Assembly (NCBI GenBank): GCA_023430465.1
Contig: JAEZAM010000040.1
Location: 1-18,510 of the forward strand
Length of the DNA stretch: 18,510 nucleotides
Source of the DNA: Bacteroidota bacterium
GTDB lineage: Bacteria; Bacteroidota; Bacteroidia; Chitinophagales; Chitinophagaceae
Direction of reading: 5' to 3'
In this document: positions 5,670 through 13,386 of the stretch, piece after piece
How the letters are laid out: the number at the start of each line of letters is the position of its first letter
Position numbering within the stretch: the stretch's first letter is position 1
The notes under the pieces: model-generated
The model's database searches: none
What the model saw: only the letters and a program-made list of their open reading frames with translations
What the model was told of the DNA's origin: nothing
Position numbers and translations under genes: made by a program

Positions 5670-6725
5670 ATGAGGATAGTATTTTACATCGATGGTCCAT
5701 GGGATGAATACGGCGCAGCCGGACGGGAACTTGCTGAGGCCATCCTGTCATTGCAGGGAAATCAATCCCGGCATGAATTAATTATTCTTTCGACTGCAGC
5801 AGGGGCCAATGAAAACCTGGTCCGCGTGCCGCCCATCCGCACGCCCTTTCAATATCTCAGCTTTGCACGGCTTCGCTTACCGGCTTTATTGAAAAAGTAC
5901 AGGGCCCAACTGTTTGTTTCGGTGATACCATTCCCGGTAAAAGGGATACCTGCCGTTCATATTTTTAATGATGCCGGCCTGCTATCCTTTGCTGCATGCA
6001 AAGGCCTCGGGAAAAAAATGGCCAATGCATGGGTAACGAAGGCACTTCTGCAATCCAAACGTATCAGCACAACAAAACAGGTTGCAGACGAGATAGAAAC
6101 GCACTTCAGGTTGAGCACTGATGCCGCCACGCTGCTGAACTTTCCCCTGCCCGCAACAGGTAATGCAAGGCCTGCTGCTGTTGCCATAGACGATCCTTAC
6201 TTTCTATACGAAGGAGCGCTGACACAGGGCGCAAACGCCATCACAGTTCTAAAGGCTTTTTCATTATTCAAAAAAAGGATGAAGTCTGAATGGAAACTCG
6301 TTCTTGCGACGCGCTCAGCAGTTCGGGATGACCATTTTTTTAAATCGTTGGGCAGTTACCGGTTCAGGCAGGACGTGATCCTGCGGGAAAATATTTCGGT
6401 TTCCGAAAGCCGTCAGCTTCAAGCGGGTGCCTTTCTTTATATACAGGGCACAGGCCCTGCTATCTTCGATCCGGGTATACTGCATTCTCTCACCCTGCAT
6501 GTCCCGGCTATAGTGGATTTCAGAGCCCCGCTCCCCGCCGCATGGGAGAAAGCCGTAGTCCGTACAGACCTGCAGGATCCGCGGGTGCTCGGCGAGCAAC
6601 TGATGTTGCTGTACAGGAGTGAGAACATTCGCCGGGAAATGGTAAACAATATGCCTGCCGAACCGGGCAGCTCAATAACGGATTGGTTGGAAACGATCAT
6701 CAGCCTGTACTTAAGCGCGCAATAG
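5670..6725 (+). CDS. GT-B (GT4-like) glycosyltransferase-related protein, degenerate
   Basis: A 351-residue protein that looks like a diverged GT4-type glycosyltransferase. The N terminus MRIVFYIDGP, with a Gly-rich EYGAAGREL loop, fits the acceptor-side Rossmann domain; PYFLYEGALTQGANAITVLK (177-196) matches the start of the second domain, and WKLVLA (208-213) its next strand. The donor-binding motif is altered: GPAIFDPGILHSLTLHVPAI (262-281) sits where families have an EGFGLPxLEAMACGxPV-type stretch, and both glutamates of E-x7-E appear to be Ala264 and His272. It may be inactive, a partner protein, or a diverged enzyme. No signal peptide is seen. No neighbour gives a pathway. The start at 5670 fits the MRI- opening. 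Confidence 0.7.
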   Translation: MRIVFYIDGPWDEYGAAGRELAEAILSLQGNQSRHELIILSTAAGANENLVRVPPIRTPFQYLSFARLRLPALLKKYRAQLFVSVIPFPVKGIPAVHIFNDAGLLSFAACKGLGKKMANAWVTKALLQSKRISTTKQVADEIETHFRLSTDAATLLNFPLPATGNARPAAVAIDDPYFLYEGALTQGANAITVLKAFSLFKKRMKSEWKLVLATRSAVRDDHFFKSLGSYRFRQDVILRENISVSESRQLQAGAFLYIQGTGPAIFDPGILHSLTLHVPAIVDFRAPLPAAWEKAVVRTDLQDPRVLGEQLMLLYRSENIRREMVNNMPAEPGSSITDWLETIISLYLSAQ

Positions 6726-6739
6726 CGCACGGTATTATT

Positions 6740-6747
6740 TACCTTTG
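6740..6747 (+). promoter_or_regulatory. Candidate -7 box for gldC
   Basis: TACCTTTG matches TAnnTTTG exactly, in the 40-base gap between the glycosyltransferase-like gene and gldC. It ends 18 bases before the ATG at 6766, so the leader would be only about a dozen bases. No TTG is seen at the -33 spacing. Confidence 0.4.
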
Positions 6748-6765
6748 CGCGAATTAAAATCAGCT

Positions 6766-7113
6766 ATGCCTACTTCAAGTATAATAATAGATGTAACGAC
6801 GGACGATAACCGTGTGCCGGAATCTATCAGTTGGAACGCGACAGACACTACCATGGAAAATGCACAGAAGGCCAAGGCGATGATGCTGGCATTCTGGGAT
6901 GGTGCGGATAAGACAGCGCTGCGTATAGACCTTTGGACAAAGGAAATGATGGTGGACGAAATGGCCGATTTCTTTTACCAGACCATGATGACCATGGCAG
7001 ATACCTATGGCCGGGCAACAAAGCACATGGAGATGGTGGATGAGATGAAGCAGTTTGCAAAAGAGTTCTACCAGAAATTCCGCGAGAAACAATTGAAAGA
7101 AAACAAGGCCTGA
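6766..7113 (+). CDS. gldC: Gliding motility protein GldC
   Basis: A small soluble protein (115 residues) of the GldC family, found in Bacteroidota. In Flavobacterium johnsoniae GldC supports gliding motility but is not itself a core secretion channel part; its biochemical role is unknown. Family text is clear: VPESISWNAT near residue 17, then LAFWDG, ALRIDLWTKEMMVDEM, FFYQTMMTMADTYGRAT and a charged C-terminal helix. No signal peptide or membrane segment is present, so it is cytoplasmic. I chose the ATG at 6766; an in-frame TTG at 6745 overlaps the candidate -7 box and is unlikely. It is followed after 28 bases by the yqeY-like gene, probably in one transcript. Confidence 0.92.
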   Translation: MPTSSIIIDVTTDDNRVPESISWNATDTTMENAQKAKAMMLAFWDGADKTALRIDLWTKEMMVDEMADFFYQTMMTMADTYGRATKHMEMVDEMKQFAKEFYQKFREKQLKENKA

Positions 7114-7141
7114 CCAATTTTATCATTAAAAACTGATCACC

Positions 7142-7597
7142 ATGTCACTTGAATCGAAGATCATGACAGAGCTGAAAACCGCAATGCTGGCAAAAGATGA
7201 AAAAGCATTGAGAAGTCTTCGTGCTATTAAGGCCGCTATCCTGCTGGTAAAAACATCAGAAGGGGGCCAGGGGGAGCTGACAGAAGCTGACGAACAAAAA
7301 CTTTTGCAGAAGCTGGTAAAGCAGCGCCGGGATTCATTGGAAATATTCAGGCAACAAAACCGTCCCGATCTTGCACAAACGGAACAGGAAGAGCTTGATG
7401 TCATCGAAAAATTTCTGCCGGCCCAGATGTCAGCCGATGAACTGAAAAGCGCCGTGTCCGCCATCATTGCCGAGACAGGGGCCAGCGGTCCTGCTGATAT
7501 GGGTAAGGTGATGGGTGTGGCTACAAAGCAACTGGCAGGAAAAGCAGATGGCAAGGCGATCTCTGCTTTGGTAAAGGAGCTCCTTGCGAAAAGTTGA
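7142..7597 (+). CDS. GatB/YqeY domain protein
   Basis: A 151-residue stand-alone YqeY-type protein, homologous to the C-terminal tail domain of GatB, the amidotransferase subunit that makes Gln-tRNA or Asn-tRNA. By analogy it may touch tRNA, but the role of the free-standing form is not settled. Sequence evidence: MSLESKIMTELKTAMLAKDE at the start, LRAIKAAI, KLVKQRRDSLEIF, EKFLPAQMSADEL (89-101) and DMGKVMGVA (119-127), all typical and in family order, over normal length. It is soluble, mostly helical, with no signal peptide. It lies 28 bases after gldC and 67 before the cvpA-like gene. Confidence 0.93.
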   Translation: MSLESKIMTELKTAMLAKDEKALRSLRAIKAAILLVKTSEGGQGELTEADEQKLLQKLVKQRRDSLEIFRQQNRPDLAQTEQEELDVIEKFLPAQMSADELKSAVSAIIAETGASGPADMGKVMGVATKQLAGKADGKAISALVKELLAKS

Positions 7598-7664
7598 TTT
7601 CTCATTTCTTTATAAAAATCGCTATACGATAAGCCAGGTGCTGTTCGTTCAGCTTTAAACTATC

Positions 7665-8201
7665 ATGCTGATAGACATCATTCTTGTCGTGCTGCTCGTA
7701 CTGGCGGTGATCAAGGGATTCACGCGGGGCCTGATCGTTGGTATTTTTTCATTTGTCGCCATCGTGGTTGGCCTGGCCGCTGCTCTTAAGTTATCCGCCG
7801 TTGTAGCGGGTTATATGGAAGAGAATACCGGCATCTCGCGTACACTTTTGCCAGTCCTTTCATTTGCACTTGTGTTCATCGGTGTGGTATTATTGATCCG
7901 TCTCGGAGCGCGCATGATACAGGCTGCCACGGAGGCGGTAACCCTGGGGTGGATCAACCGGCTGGGCGGTATCGTCCTCTATGTCCTCATCTATCTGCTT
8001 GTGTACAGCGTCCTGCTTTTTTATGCAGCAGAGCTTCATATCATTGGTGAAGAAATGATCGCTAACTCTGTAGTTTATCCCTATGTGCAGCCATTAGGAC
8101 CAAAGGTGATCGATGGCTTTGCCGTGGTGCTGCCCTTTCTCAAAGATGTATTTGCCCAGTTGGAAGCGTTCTTCGGCGGGGTGGCCGCCAGCCAGTCATG
8201 A
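7665..8201 (+). CDS. CvpA family inner-membrane protein
   Basis: A 178-residue integral membrane protein of the CvpA family (named for colicin V production in E. coli; in other bacteria linked to envelope integrity). It has four predicted membrane segments at about residues 2-17, 23-46, 62-81 and 101-122. The family signature lies at the first loop (KGFTRGLIVGIFSF, 17-30) and before the fourth segment (GWINRLGGIVLY). The C-terminal third is an amphipathic tail. The ATG at 7665 places the first segment right at the N terminus, as usual. It is probably the last gene of the gldC-yqeY-cvpA run, since nearly 300 non-coding bases follow. Confidence 0.88.
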   Translation: MLIDIILVVLLVLAVIKGFTRGLIVGIFSFVAIVVGLAAALKLSAVVAGYMEENTGISRTLLPVLSFALVFIGVVLLIRLGARMIQAATEAVTLGWINRLGGIVLYVLIYLLVYSVLLFYAAELHIIGEEMIANSVVYPYVQPLGPKVIDGFAVVLPFLKDVFAQLEAFFGGVAASQS

Positions 8202-8492
8202 TTTTTTCCTGTTTTACCGCGCCGGTTGCAACAGGCCGTCAACGATTTCTGGAAGTAGTGCCACAGCTTTAGTGGCATGCCAGTTGCGTTACTACAGATG
8301 GTCGTATATTTCCGGCACATAAGCCATCACTTTTTCAGATTACTTTACGCCAATGAATATCCCGGTGAAACTTCCTCTAAATAATGGTGGTCAAGCTGTT
8401 ATATTTGCGTCAACAAGTTGGCTTTGTTCCGGAGAAATGTATATTTTCCGTCAAATCGACTATTTTAGCAGAAATTAATTGCACAGGGGAAA
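8202..8492. other. Intergenic region with hairpins and a candidate -7 box
   Basis: No gene is supported in these 291 bases. A 6-bp hairpin TGCCAC...GTGGCA lies at 8259-8277, inside a looser GTAGT...ACTAC pairing (near 8255-8295). CCTGTT...AACAGG (about 8210-8235) could form another stem. None is followed by a T run. TATATTTG at 8400-8407 matches TAnnTTTG exactly and could drive the hydrolase gene with a leader of roughly 80 bases. The region is AT-rich on its right half. Confidence 0.5.
8400..8407 (+). promoter_or_regulatory. Candidate -7 box for the hydrolase-CBS genes
   Basis: TATATTTG fits TAnnTTTG at every fixed position, 85 bases before the ATG at 8493. A good -33 TTG is not visible. 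A motif this short is expected several times by chance in this window, so its support is mainly its place upstream of an apparent transcription unit. Confidence 0.3.
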
Positions 8493-9272
8493 ATGAGTTA
8501 CGAGATTAAACAGGATAATAAATTCAGATTCATTGAAGAGGGCGACGGTGAGCCGTTGGTTCTTTTACATGGCCTGTTTGGTGCATTAAGTAATTTTCAA
8601 TCGCTCATCGAATATTTCAAGCAATACAACAAAGTGGTTGTACCGCTGCTGCCATTGCTCGAAATGGATATCCTTCATACTTCGGTCGGCGGGCTGGCCA
8701 AGTTTGTTCACAAGTTCATCGAGACCCGCGGCTATAAAAATGTACACCTCCTGGGTAATTCACTGGGTGGGCATGTTGGCCTGGTGTATGTGCTGAAAAA
8801 TCAGCCGGACTGTATCAAATCCATCATCCTTACAGGCAGCTCCGGGCTGTTTGAAAACGGCATGGGAGATTCCTACCCGAAGCGCGGGGATTATGAATAC
8901 ATCCGGAAAAAAACTGAGCTTACCTTTTATGATCCGAAAATGGCTACCAAGGAACTGGTAGACGAGGTTTTTGCGATCACGAATAACAGGTTGAAGGTGA
9001 TCAAGATCATCGCCCTGGCGAAAAGTGCTATCAGAAATAATCTGGGCGAAGAACTCAATCAAATCAAACAACCGGCGTTATTGATATGGGGCAATGATGA
9101 TACGATCACACCGCCTTTCGTGGCGAAAGAGTTCAACAAGCTGATCCCTAACAGTGAACTGCATTTCATTGATAAATGCGGACACGCCCCAATGATGGAG
9201 GTCCCCGATGAGTTCAACAGGATCCTTCATAAATTTTTGAAAAAACTCAATGAGCCTGCAACAGTTGCTTGA
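8493..9272 (+). CDS. Alpha/beta hydrolase
   Basis: A 259-residue soluble alpha/beta-hydrolase fold protein. The oxyanion-hole strand reads PLVLLHGLFG (21-30). The nucleophile elbow is GNSLGG, giving Ser90 in a GxSxG motif. The acid is Asp203 in WGNDDTITPP, and His231 in CGHAPMME completes the triad, so it should be catalytically able. Substrate is unknown; the fold covers esterases, lipases and C-C hydrolases. There is no signal peptide. The CBS-domain gene follows after 39 bases, so the two are likely co-transcribed, and the envelope cluster follows. The start gives a short run before the first strand, as in relatives. Confidence 0.9.
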   Translation: MSYEIKQDNKFRFIEEGDGEPLVLLHGLFGALSNFQSLIEYFKQYNKVVVPLLPLLEMDILHTSVGGLAKFVHKFIETRGYKNVHLLGNSLGGHVGLVYVLKNQPDCIKSIILTGSSGLFENGMGDSYPKRGDYEYIRKKTELTFYDPKMATKELVDEVFAITNNRLKVIKIIALAKSAIRNNLGEELNQIKQPALLIWGNDDTITPPFVAKEFNKLIPNSELHFIDKCGHAPMMEVPDEFNRILHKFLKKLNEPATVA

Positions 9273-9311
9273 ACGTTGAGGTCTTAGTTGAAAAATAAGG
9301 AGCCGCTATCC

Positions 9312-9974
9312 ATGTTAACCGGAGAACTTCAATCTCAGACACTTCCTTACCTGCATCTCCAAGATAAGGTCTACCAGGCGCTTCAGCTCATGAACGATAA
9401 CCAGGTAACACACCTGCCTATCGTTGATGGCGAGAAATACCTGGGCATTATCAGCGAGGATGACCTCCTCCAGGTTGACTCGGAGAATGCGGCCCTGGAT
9501 ACCATGACCCAAAGCTTTGGCAGCGCCTCCGTTAAAAGCAGCGAGCATTTTCTCAAAGCCATCCAGGTAGCGGCCGAAAACGGACTCAGCATTGTACCCA
9601 TCGTGAACGAGGAAAAAGACCTTGTGGGAGCAGTTTCCTACAATGACCTGCTCCGCCACGCTTCAGAGTTCATGAGCCTCAATGAACCCGGCGGCCTGAT
9701 CGTCCTCGAAATGGAGACTAACCAGTACTCCTTCAACGAGATAAGCAAGCTCGTTGAAACAAATGAGGCGCAGATTACCCAGCTCAATACTTCCAATGAT
9801 CCGGAAACCGGCATGATGCAGGTCACAATCCGGGTCAACAAACCGGAAATTTCAGATATAATTGCTACTTTCCAGCGTTACGAATACAACATCAAGTACT
9901 ATTTTGGCGAAGAGTTGTATGTAAATGAGCTACGCACCAATTACGATAACCTGATGAACTACCTGAAAATCTAG
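9312..9974 (+). CDS. CBS-domain protein with ACT-like C terminus
   Basis: A 220-residue soluble protein with two CBS domains (about 1-56 and 70-117) forming a likely adenine-nucleotide-binding Bateman module, then an ACT-like ligand-binding region (about 128-200). Repeated CBS features are VTHLPIVDGEKYLGIISEDD in the first and LSIVPIVNEEKDLVGAVSYN in the second. The layout recalls AcuB-type regulators, but no target is named by the context. I chose the ATG at 9312 because AAGGAG (9297-9302), one of the few clear Shine-Dalgarno sequences in the window, sits 9 bases ahead of it. A TTG at 9288 in the same frame would put that sequence inside the gene. It may sense energy state for its neighbours (inference). 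Confidence 0.87.
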   Translation: MLTGELQSQTLPYLHLQDKVYQALQLMNDNQVTHLPIVDGEKYLGIISEDDLLQVDSENAALDTMTQSFGSASVKSSEHFLKAIQVAAENGLSIVPIVNEEKDLVGAVSYNDLLRHASEFMSLNEPGGLIVLEMETNQYSFNEISKLVETNEAQITQLNTSNDPETGMMQVTIRVNKPEISDIIATFQRYEYNIKYYFGEELYVNELRTNYDNLMNYLKI

Positions 9975-10038
9975 GTTTGGCCCGCGATTGGAATAACTAA
10001 TCCATTACAATTAAATTAGGTGATCTTGCAGCACACGG

Positions 10039-11493
10039 ATGTGGAGGCTTTGTAAATATTGCTTATGGCTTGTAGCCGCCCTGGTTTGCTGTGGTGACCT
10101 CTGTTCACAGGAGCCGGGTGCCGAAACCACCGTACCCGAATCCGATCCGTCGACGACAGCTTATACTGTCCCTCCCGGCGAGAAAGCTTTCGTGGTGCGC
10201 AATATCGTTATTGTGGGCAACCGCAAGACCCGCCCCGAGATCATCCGCCGCGAACTCTCCTTCAAACCCGGCGACAGACTTCTCCTCCAGGACCTTGTAA
10301 AGAAATTCGAATTCGGGCGACGCCAGCTCATGAACACAGCCCTTTTTCATGAAGTGATCGTTGCTCTCAAAAGTTTTGACGGATACGACGTGGACGTTCT
10401 TGTCCAGGTAAAAGAGCGCTGGTATCTGTTCCCCGTTCCCTACTTCAAACCAGTAGACCGCAACCTCAATCAGTGGCTGGTAGAACAAAATGCTTCACTT
10501 ACCCGCGTGAACTATGGGATGAAGCTGCTTTACAATAACGCCACCGGCCGTAACGACAAGCTCCGGTTCTGGCTTATCAGTGGTTACACGCGCCAGTTGA
10601 CTTTCAACTATGACCGCATGTACATCGACAAAAAGATGAAATGGGGTTTGAATCTTTCTCTTTCCACCGGCAAAAACCGGGAGATGAATTATAACACGAT
10701 CGACGACAAGCAGGTGTTTCTCAAAAATGATAACTACATCCGTAAATTCTTCAGCACATCGGCTGAACTGACATACCGGAATAAGATCACAACGCGCCAT
10801 CGCTTTGGTCTTGGCTATACTACAGAAAGTGTAGATGATACGATTGTAAAACTTAATCCTGGCTATTTTTCGGGGGGAAGGAAACGAATTGCTTACCCCG
10901 AGTTGTACTACACCATGACCTACATGAATCTCGATTATAACCCCTATCCCACTAAGGGATATGCGGCCGAGATATCATTGAACAAGAAAGGCATCAACAG
11001 TGCCTTCAACCTCTGGCAGGTATCAGCCAAGGGCTCCGGTCACTGGCCTATGGGGAAGAAAACCTTTTTCAGTCTCTATGGATATGGTACGCTCAAGCTC
11101 CCGTTCAAACAGCCTTATTATGGCCAGCGCCTGCTTGGATACTCGGACATTTTCATGCAGGGCTATGAATATTATGTGGTAGATGGCGTTGCCGGGGGCT
11201 ACCTCAAGACTGCTATCACACATAAGCTGTTTGATTTTGATATACGCATACCTGGCACAAAGAAAATAGCACCACAACGCATACCGATCAATATCTACGG
11301 CCGGATCTATGGCAATGCGGGCTATATTCATAACCCTTATCCGGGCTATAATTATCTTTCCAATAAAATGCTTTATTCATCCGGCATTGGTATAGACATC
11401 ACAACGATCTACGACTTCACACTCAAGCTGGAATGGTCTTTCAACCAGTTAGGTCAAAACGGCCTATTTTTACACCGAAAGACGATGTTCTGA
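10039..11493 (+). CDS. Single-POTRA outer-membrane beta-barrel protein (BamA/TamA-like)
   Basis: A 484-residue exported protein. The N terminus has a Cys-rich signal peptide (residues about 1-24) without a clear lipobox. One POTRA domain spans about 52-127 (VVRNIVIVGNRKTRPEIIRR at its start, then LMNTALFHEV, closing VDVLVQVKERW). The rest alternates like a beta-barrel and ends in Phe (KTMF), as barrel proteins do. The loop that in BamA carries the conserved [VI]RG[FY] motif reads MQGYEYYVVDG here, with Gln374 in place of Arg. It probably inserts in the outer membrane; whether it assembles or exports anything is unknown. The NAD kinase gene begins one base after its stop codon, so translation is probably linked. 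Confidence 0.8.
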   Translation: MWRLCKYCLWLVAALVCCGDLCSQEPGAETTVPESDPSTTAYTVPPGEKAFVVRNIVIVGNRKTRPEIIRRELSFKPGDRLLLQDLVKKFEFGRRQLMNTALFHEVIVALKSFDGYDVDVLVQVKERWYLFPVPYFKPVDRNLNQWLVEQNASLTRVNYGMKLLYNNATGRNDKLRFWLISGYTRQLTFNYDRMYIDKKMKWGLNLSLSTGKNREMNYNTIDDKQVFLKNDNYIRKFFSTSAELTYRNKITTRHRFGLGYTTESVDDTIVKLNPGYFSGGRKRIAYPELYYTMTYMNLDYNPYPTKGYAAEISLNKKGINSAFNLWQVSAKGSGHWPMGKKTFFSLYGYGTLKLPFKQPYYGQRLLGYSDIFMQGYEYYVVDGVAGGYLKTAITHKLFDFDIRIPGTKKIAPQRIPINIYGRIYGNAGYIHNPYPGYNYLSNKMLYSSGIGIDITTIYDFTLKLEWSFNQLGQNGLFLHRKTMF

Positions 11494-11494
11494 T

Positions 11495-12373
11495 ATGAAG
11501 GCAGCCATATACAGCAGGATAATGGACGAAGAGCAGCACCAGAATGTGCAGCTTTTTTTTGATGAGCTCGACCGCTACAAAATACAGCCTGTCATCTTTC
11601 AGCATTTCCATGATCAGATCGCAAGCATTATCCGGCTGCCGGAGAGCACAACCACTTTTGCCTTTTCCGAAGAACTGACACCTGAGGTGGAATTCATTAT
11701 TTCACTGGGAGGAGATGGCACCCTGCTGGATACGATCACGCTGGTACGTGACAAGCCCATCTCCATCATGGGGATCAATTTCGGCAGACTGGGTTTCCTG
11801 GCGGGAATCGGCCAGGAGGAGCTCAGTCTTGCAGTGCAGGCACTCTCCCGCAGGACATATGTGGTAGATAAGCGGACACTCATTCACCTGGATGCCGATT
11901 CACCCATGTTTGGCAATGTGCCTTACGCCCTGAATGAATTTGCGGTACACAAAAAGGACACAGCCTCGATGATCAAGATACATACCTATCTGAACGGTGA
12001 GTTCCTCAATACCTACTGGGCGGATGGATTGATCGTTGCCACCCCTACGGGGTCAACCGGTTACTCACTGAGCTGTGGCGGTCCGATCGTGTTTCCCGAG
12101 TCCGGCAGTTTTGTTATCACGCCCGTAGCACCACACCACCTGAACGTTCGGCCTATCATTGTACCGGATGACAACATTATCTCTTTCGAAGTGGAAAGCC
12201 GTTATGATGATATCATTTGCGCCCTCGATTCCCGCCGGGAAACGGTAGGAAAAAATGTATCCCTGGCGGTCCGGAAGGAAACATTCATGGTCAGCCTGCT
12301 TCGGCTGGGAGAGAATAGTTTCCTCCAAACGCTGCACAATAAGCTCACCTGGGGCCTGGACAAAAGAAATTAA
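11495..12373 (+). CDS. nadK: NAD kinase
   Basis: Cytoplasmic enzyme that phosphorylates NAD to NADP, supplying NADPH for biosynthesis. The 292-residue product shows the family signatures in order: LGGDGTLLDT (71-80, with the catalytic Asp74 in GGDGT), INFGRLGFLAG (94-104), LNEFAVHK (146-153, the NE pair) and ADGLIVATPTGSTGYSLSCG (176-195). Length matches bacterial NadK. It starts one base after the stop codon of the POTRA barrel gene and is followed 69 bases later by the PorG-like gene, so it lies within the envelope transcription unit, an arrangement I recall from other Bacteroidota. Confidence 0.96.
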   Translation: MKAAIYSRIMDEEQHQNVQLFFDELDRYKIQPVIFQHFHDQIASIIRLPESTTTFAFSEELTPEVEFIISLGGDGTLLDTITLVRDKPISIMGINFGRLGFLAGIGQEELSLAVQALSRRTYVVDKRTLIHLDADSPMFGNVPYALNEFAVHKKDTASMIKIHTYLNGEFLNTYWADGLIVATPTGSTGYSLSCGGPIVFPESGSFVITPVAPHHLNVRPIIVPDDNIISFEVESRYDDIICALDSRRETVGKNVSLAVRKETFMVSLLRLGENSFLQTLHNKLTWGLDKRN

Positions 12374-12442
12374 TTGCCCGGGCGATAAAAGAAAATTGGT
12401 ATTTTCCCGTTTTAAATTATCTCTGGACTTTATTACCTGGTT

Positions 12443-13300
12443 ATGATGAAAAAGATAGCGGCCGCTGTTCTCGTGTTTGGTATTTTATCCGGCTCTAACA
12501 CCGTGCAGGCGCAGGATGCCATCGTCCAGGAGGGTGAATTTGGCGTAGGGGTAGGTGCCGCGCATTATTTCGGTGATCTCAACACCCGGGCACAATTCAA
12601 CCGGCCCAAACTCGCAGCCACTCTGTTTTTCCGAAAAAATTTCAGCAACTATATCTCCGGCCGTATTGGTGCCAGTTATGCCCGCGTAGGCTATTCAGAC
12701 CGGTACAATGACCACAATGAGTACATGCGTCGCCGGAACCTCAGCTTCAACAGCAATATCTGGGAACTCTCCCTCCAGGGTGATTTCAATTTTTTCCGTT
12801 TCCTCCCCGGGGAACCAGGCTATAATTTTACCCCCTACGTGACCCTGGGAGTCAGTGCTTTCAGTTACGATCCCTTTGCTTACCAGAATGGCCAGAAGGT
12901 TATGCTCCGGCCTCTTGGAACAGAAGGGCAGGGCACTGCGCTTTACCCTGACCGCAAAGTCTATAGCACCATGGGAATCGCTATTCCCCTGGGTGTGGGC
13001 GTAAAATATGCCATCAATGAGCGTTTTAATATCGGGTTCGAGATCCTCCACCGCTTCACCAATACAGACTACCTGGACGATGTCAGCAAAACCTATGTTG
13101 ACCCCAGCGTATTCCCTCCGAACCCCGATGGATCCATTTCCCAGGCATTGCTTCTCAGCGACAGATCTTATGAGGTGGGAGAGCCAATCGGCCTGCCCGG
13201 CCGCCAGCGGGGTAATAGCCGCCAGCGCGATCAGTTCCTCACCGCCATGGTCCATTTCACCATCAATCTTCAGTCGTATCGCTGTCCGACAGCGGATTAA
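12443..13300 (+). CDS. porG: PorG-like outer-membrane barrel (DUF6089 family)
   Basis: A 285-residue outer-membrane beta-barrel with signal peptide MMKKIAAAVLVFGILSGSNT and cleavage near VQAQ. Family text is strong: FGVGVGAAHYFGDLNT (33-48), then RRRNLSFNSNIWELSLQGDF followed by NFFRF, and a closing strand ending in HFTINLQ. PorG of Porphyromonas gingivalis is a small outer-membrane barrel associated with the PorK/PorN ring of the type IX secretion system; as I recall it sits immediately upstream of uppS, bamA and two ompH genes, the same order as here. The gene name therefore rests on family plus synteny. The tail after the last strand contains a Cys (YRCPTAD), which is unusual for barrel ends. 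ATG at 12446 is an equal alternative start. Confidence 0.82.
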   Translation: MMKKIAAAVLVFGILSGSNTVQAQDAIVQEGEFGVGVGAAHYFGDLNTRAQFNRPKLAATLFFRKNFSNYISGRIGASYARVGYSDRYNDHNEYMRRRNLSFNSNIWELSLQGDFNFFRFLPGEPGYNFTPYVTLGVSAFSYDPFAYQNGQKVMLRPLGTEGQGTALYPDRKVYSTMGIAIPLGVGVKYAINERFNIGFEILHRFTNTDYLDDVSKTYVDPSVFPPNPDGSISQALLLSDRSYEVGEPIGLPGRQRGNSRQRDQFLTAMVHFTINLQSYRCPTAD

Positions 13301-13346
13301 CCGCGGTTAATTTATCCATTTATTACCTGAATCGGGGTAAATCAGA

Positions 13347-13354
13347 TACCTTTG
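13347..13354 (+). promoter_or_regulatory. Candidate -7 box for uppS
   Basis: TACCTTTG matches TAnnTTTG exactly in the 86-base gap between porG and uppS, ending 32 bases before the uppS ATG. It is identical to the box before gldC. No -33 TTG at the right distance was found. It may be an internal promoter for the uppS-bamA-skp part. Confidence 0.4.
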
Positions 13355-13386
13355 CTGCCCTGTCAAAACGGGATCAGACAAGAGTT

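Noticed and set aside
10039..10110. Lipoprotein signal on the POTRA barrel protein
   Set aside because: Several Cys lie in the signal region, but none has a proper lipobox before it (LVCC, GDLC), and barrels are not normally lipidated.
12695..13255. A 186-codon minus-strand frame inside porG
   Set aside because: It is an antisense shadow of a well supported barrel gene and has no recognisable domain.
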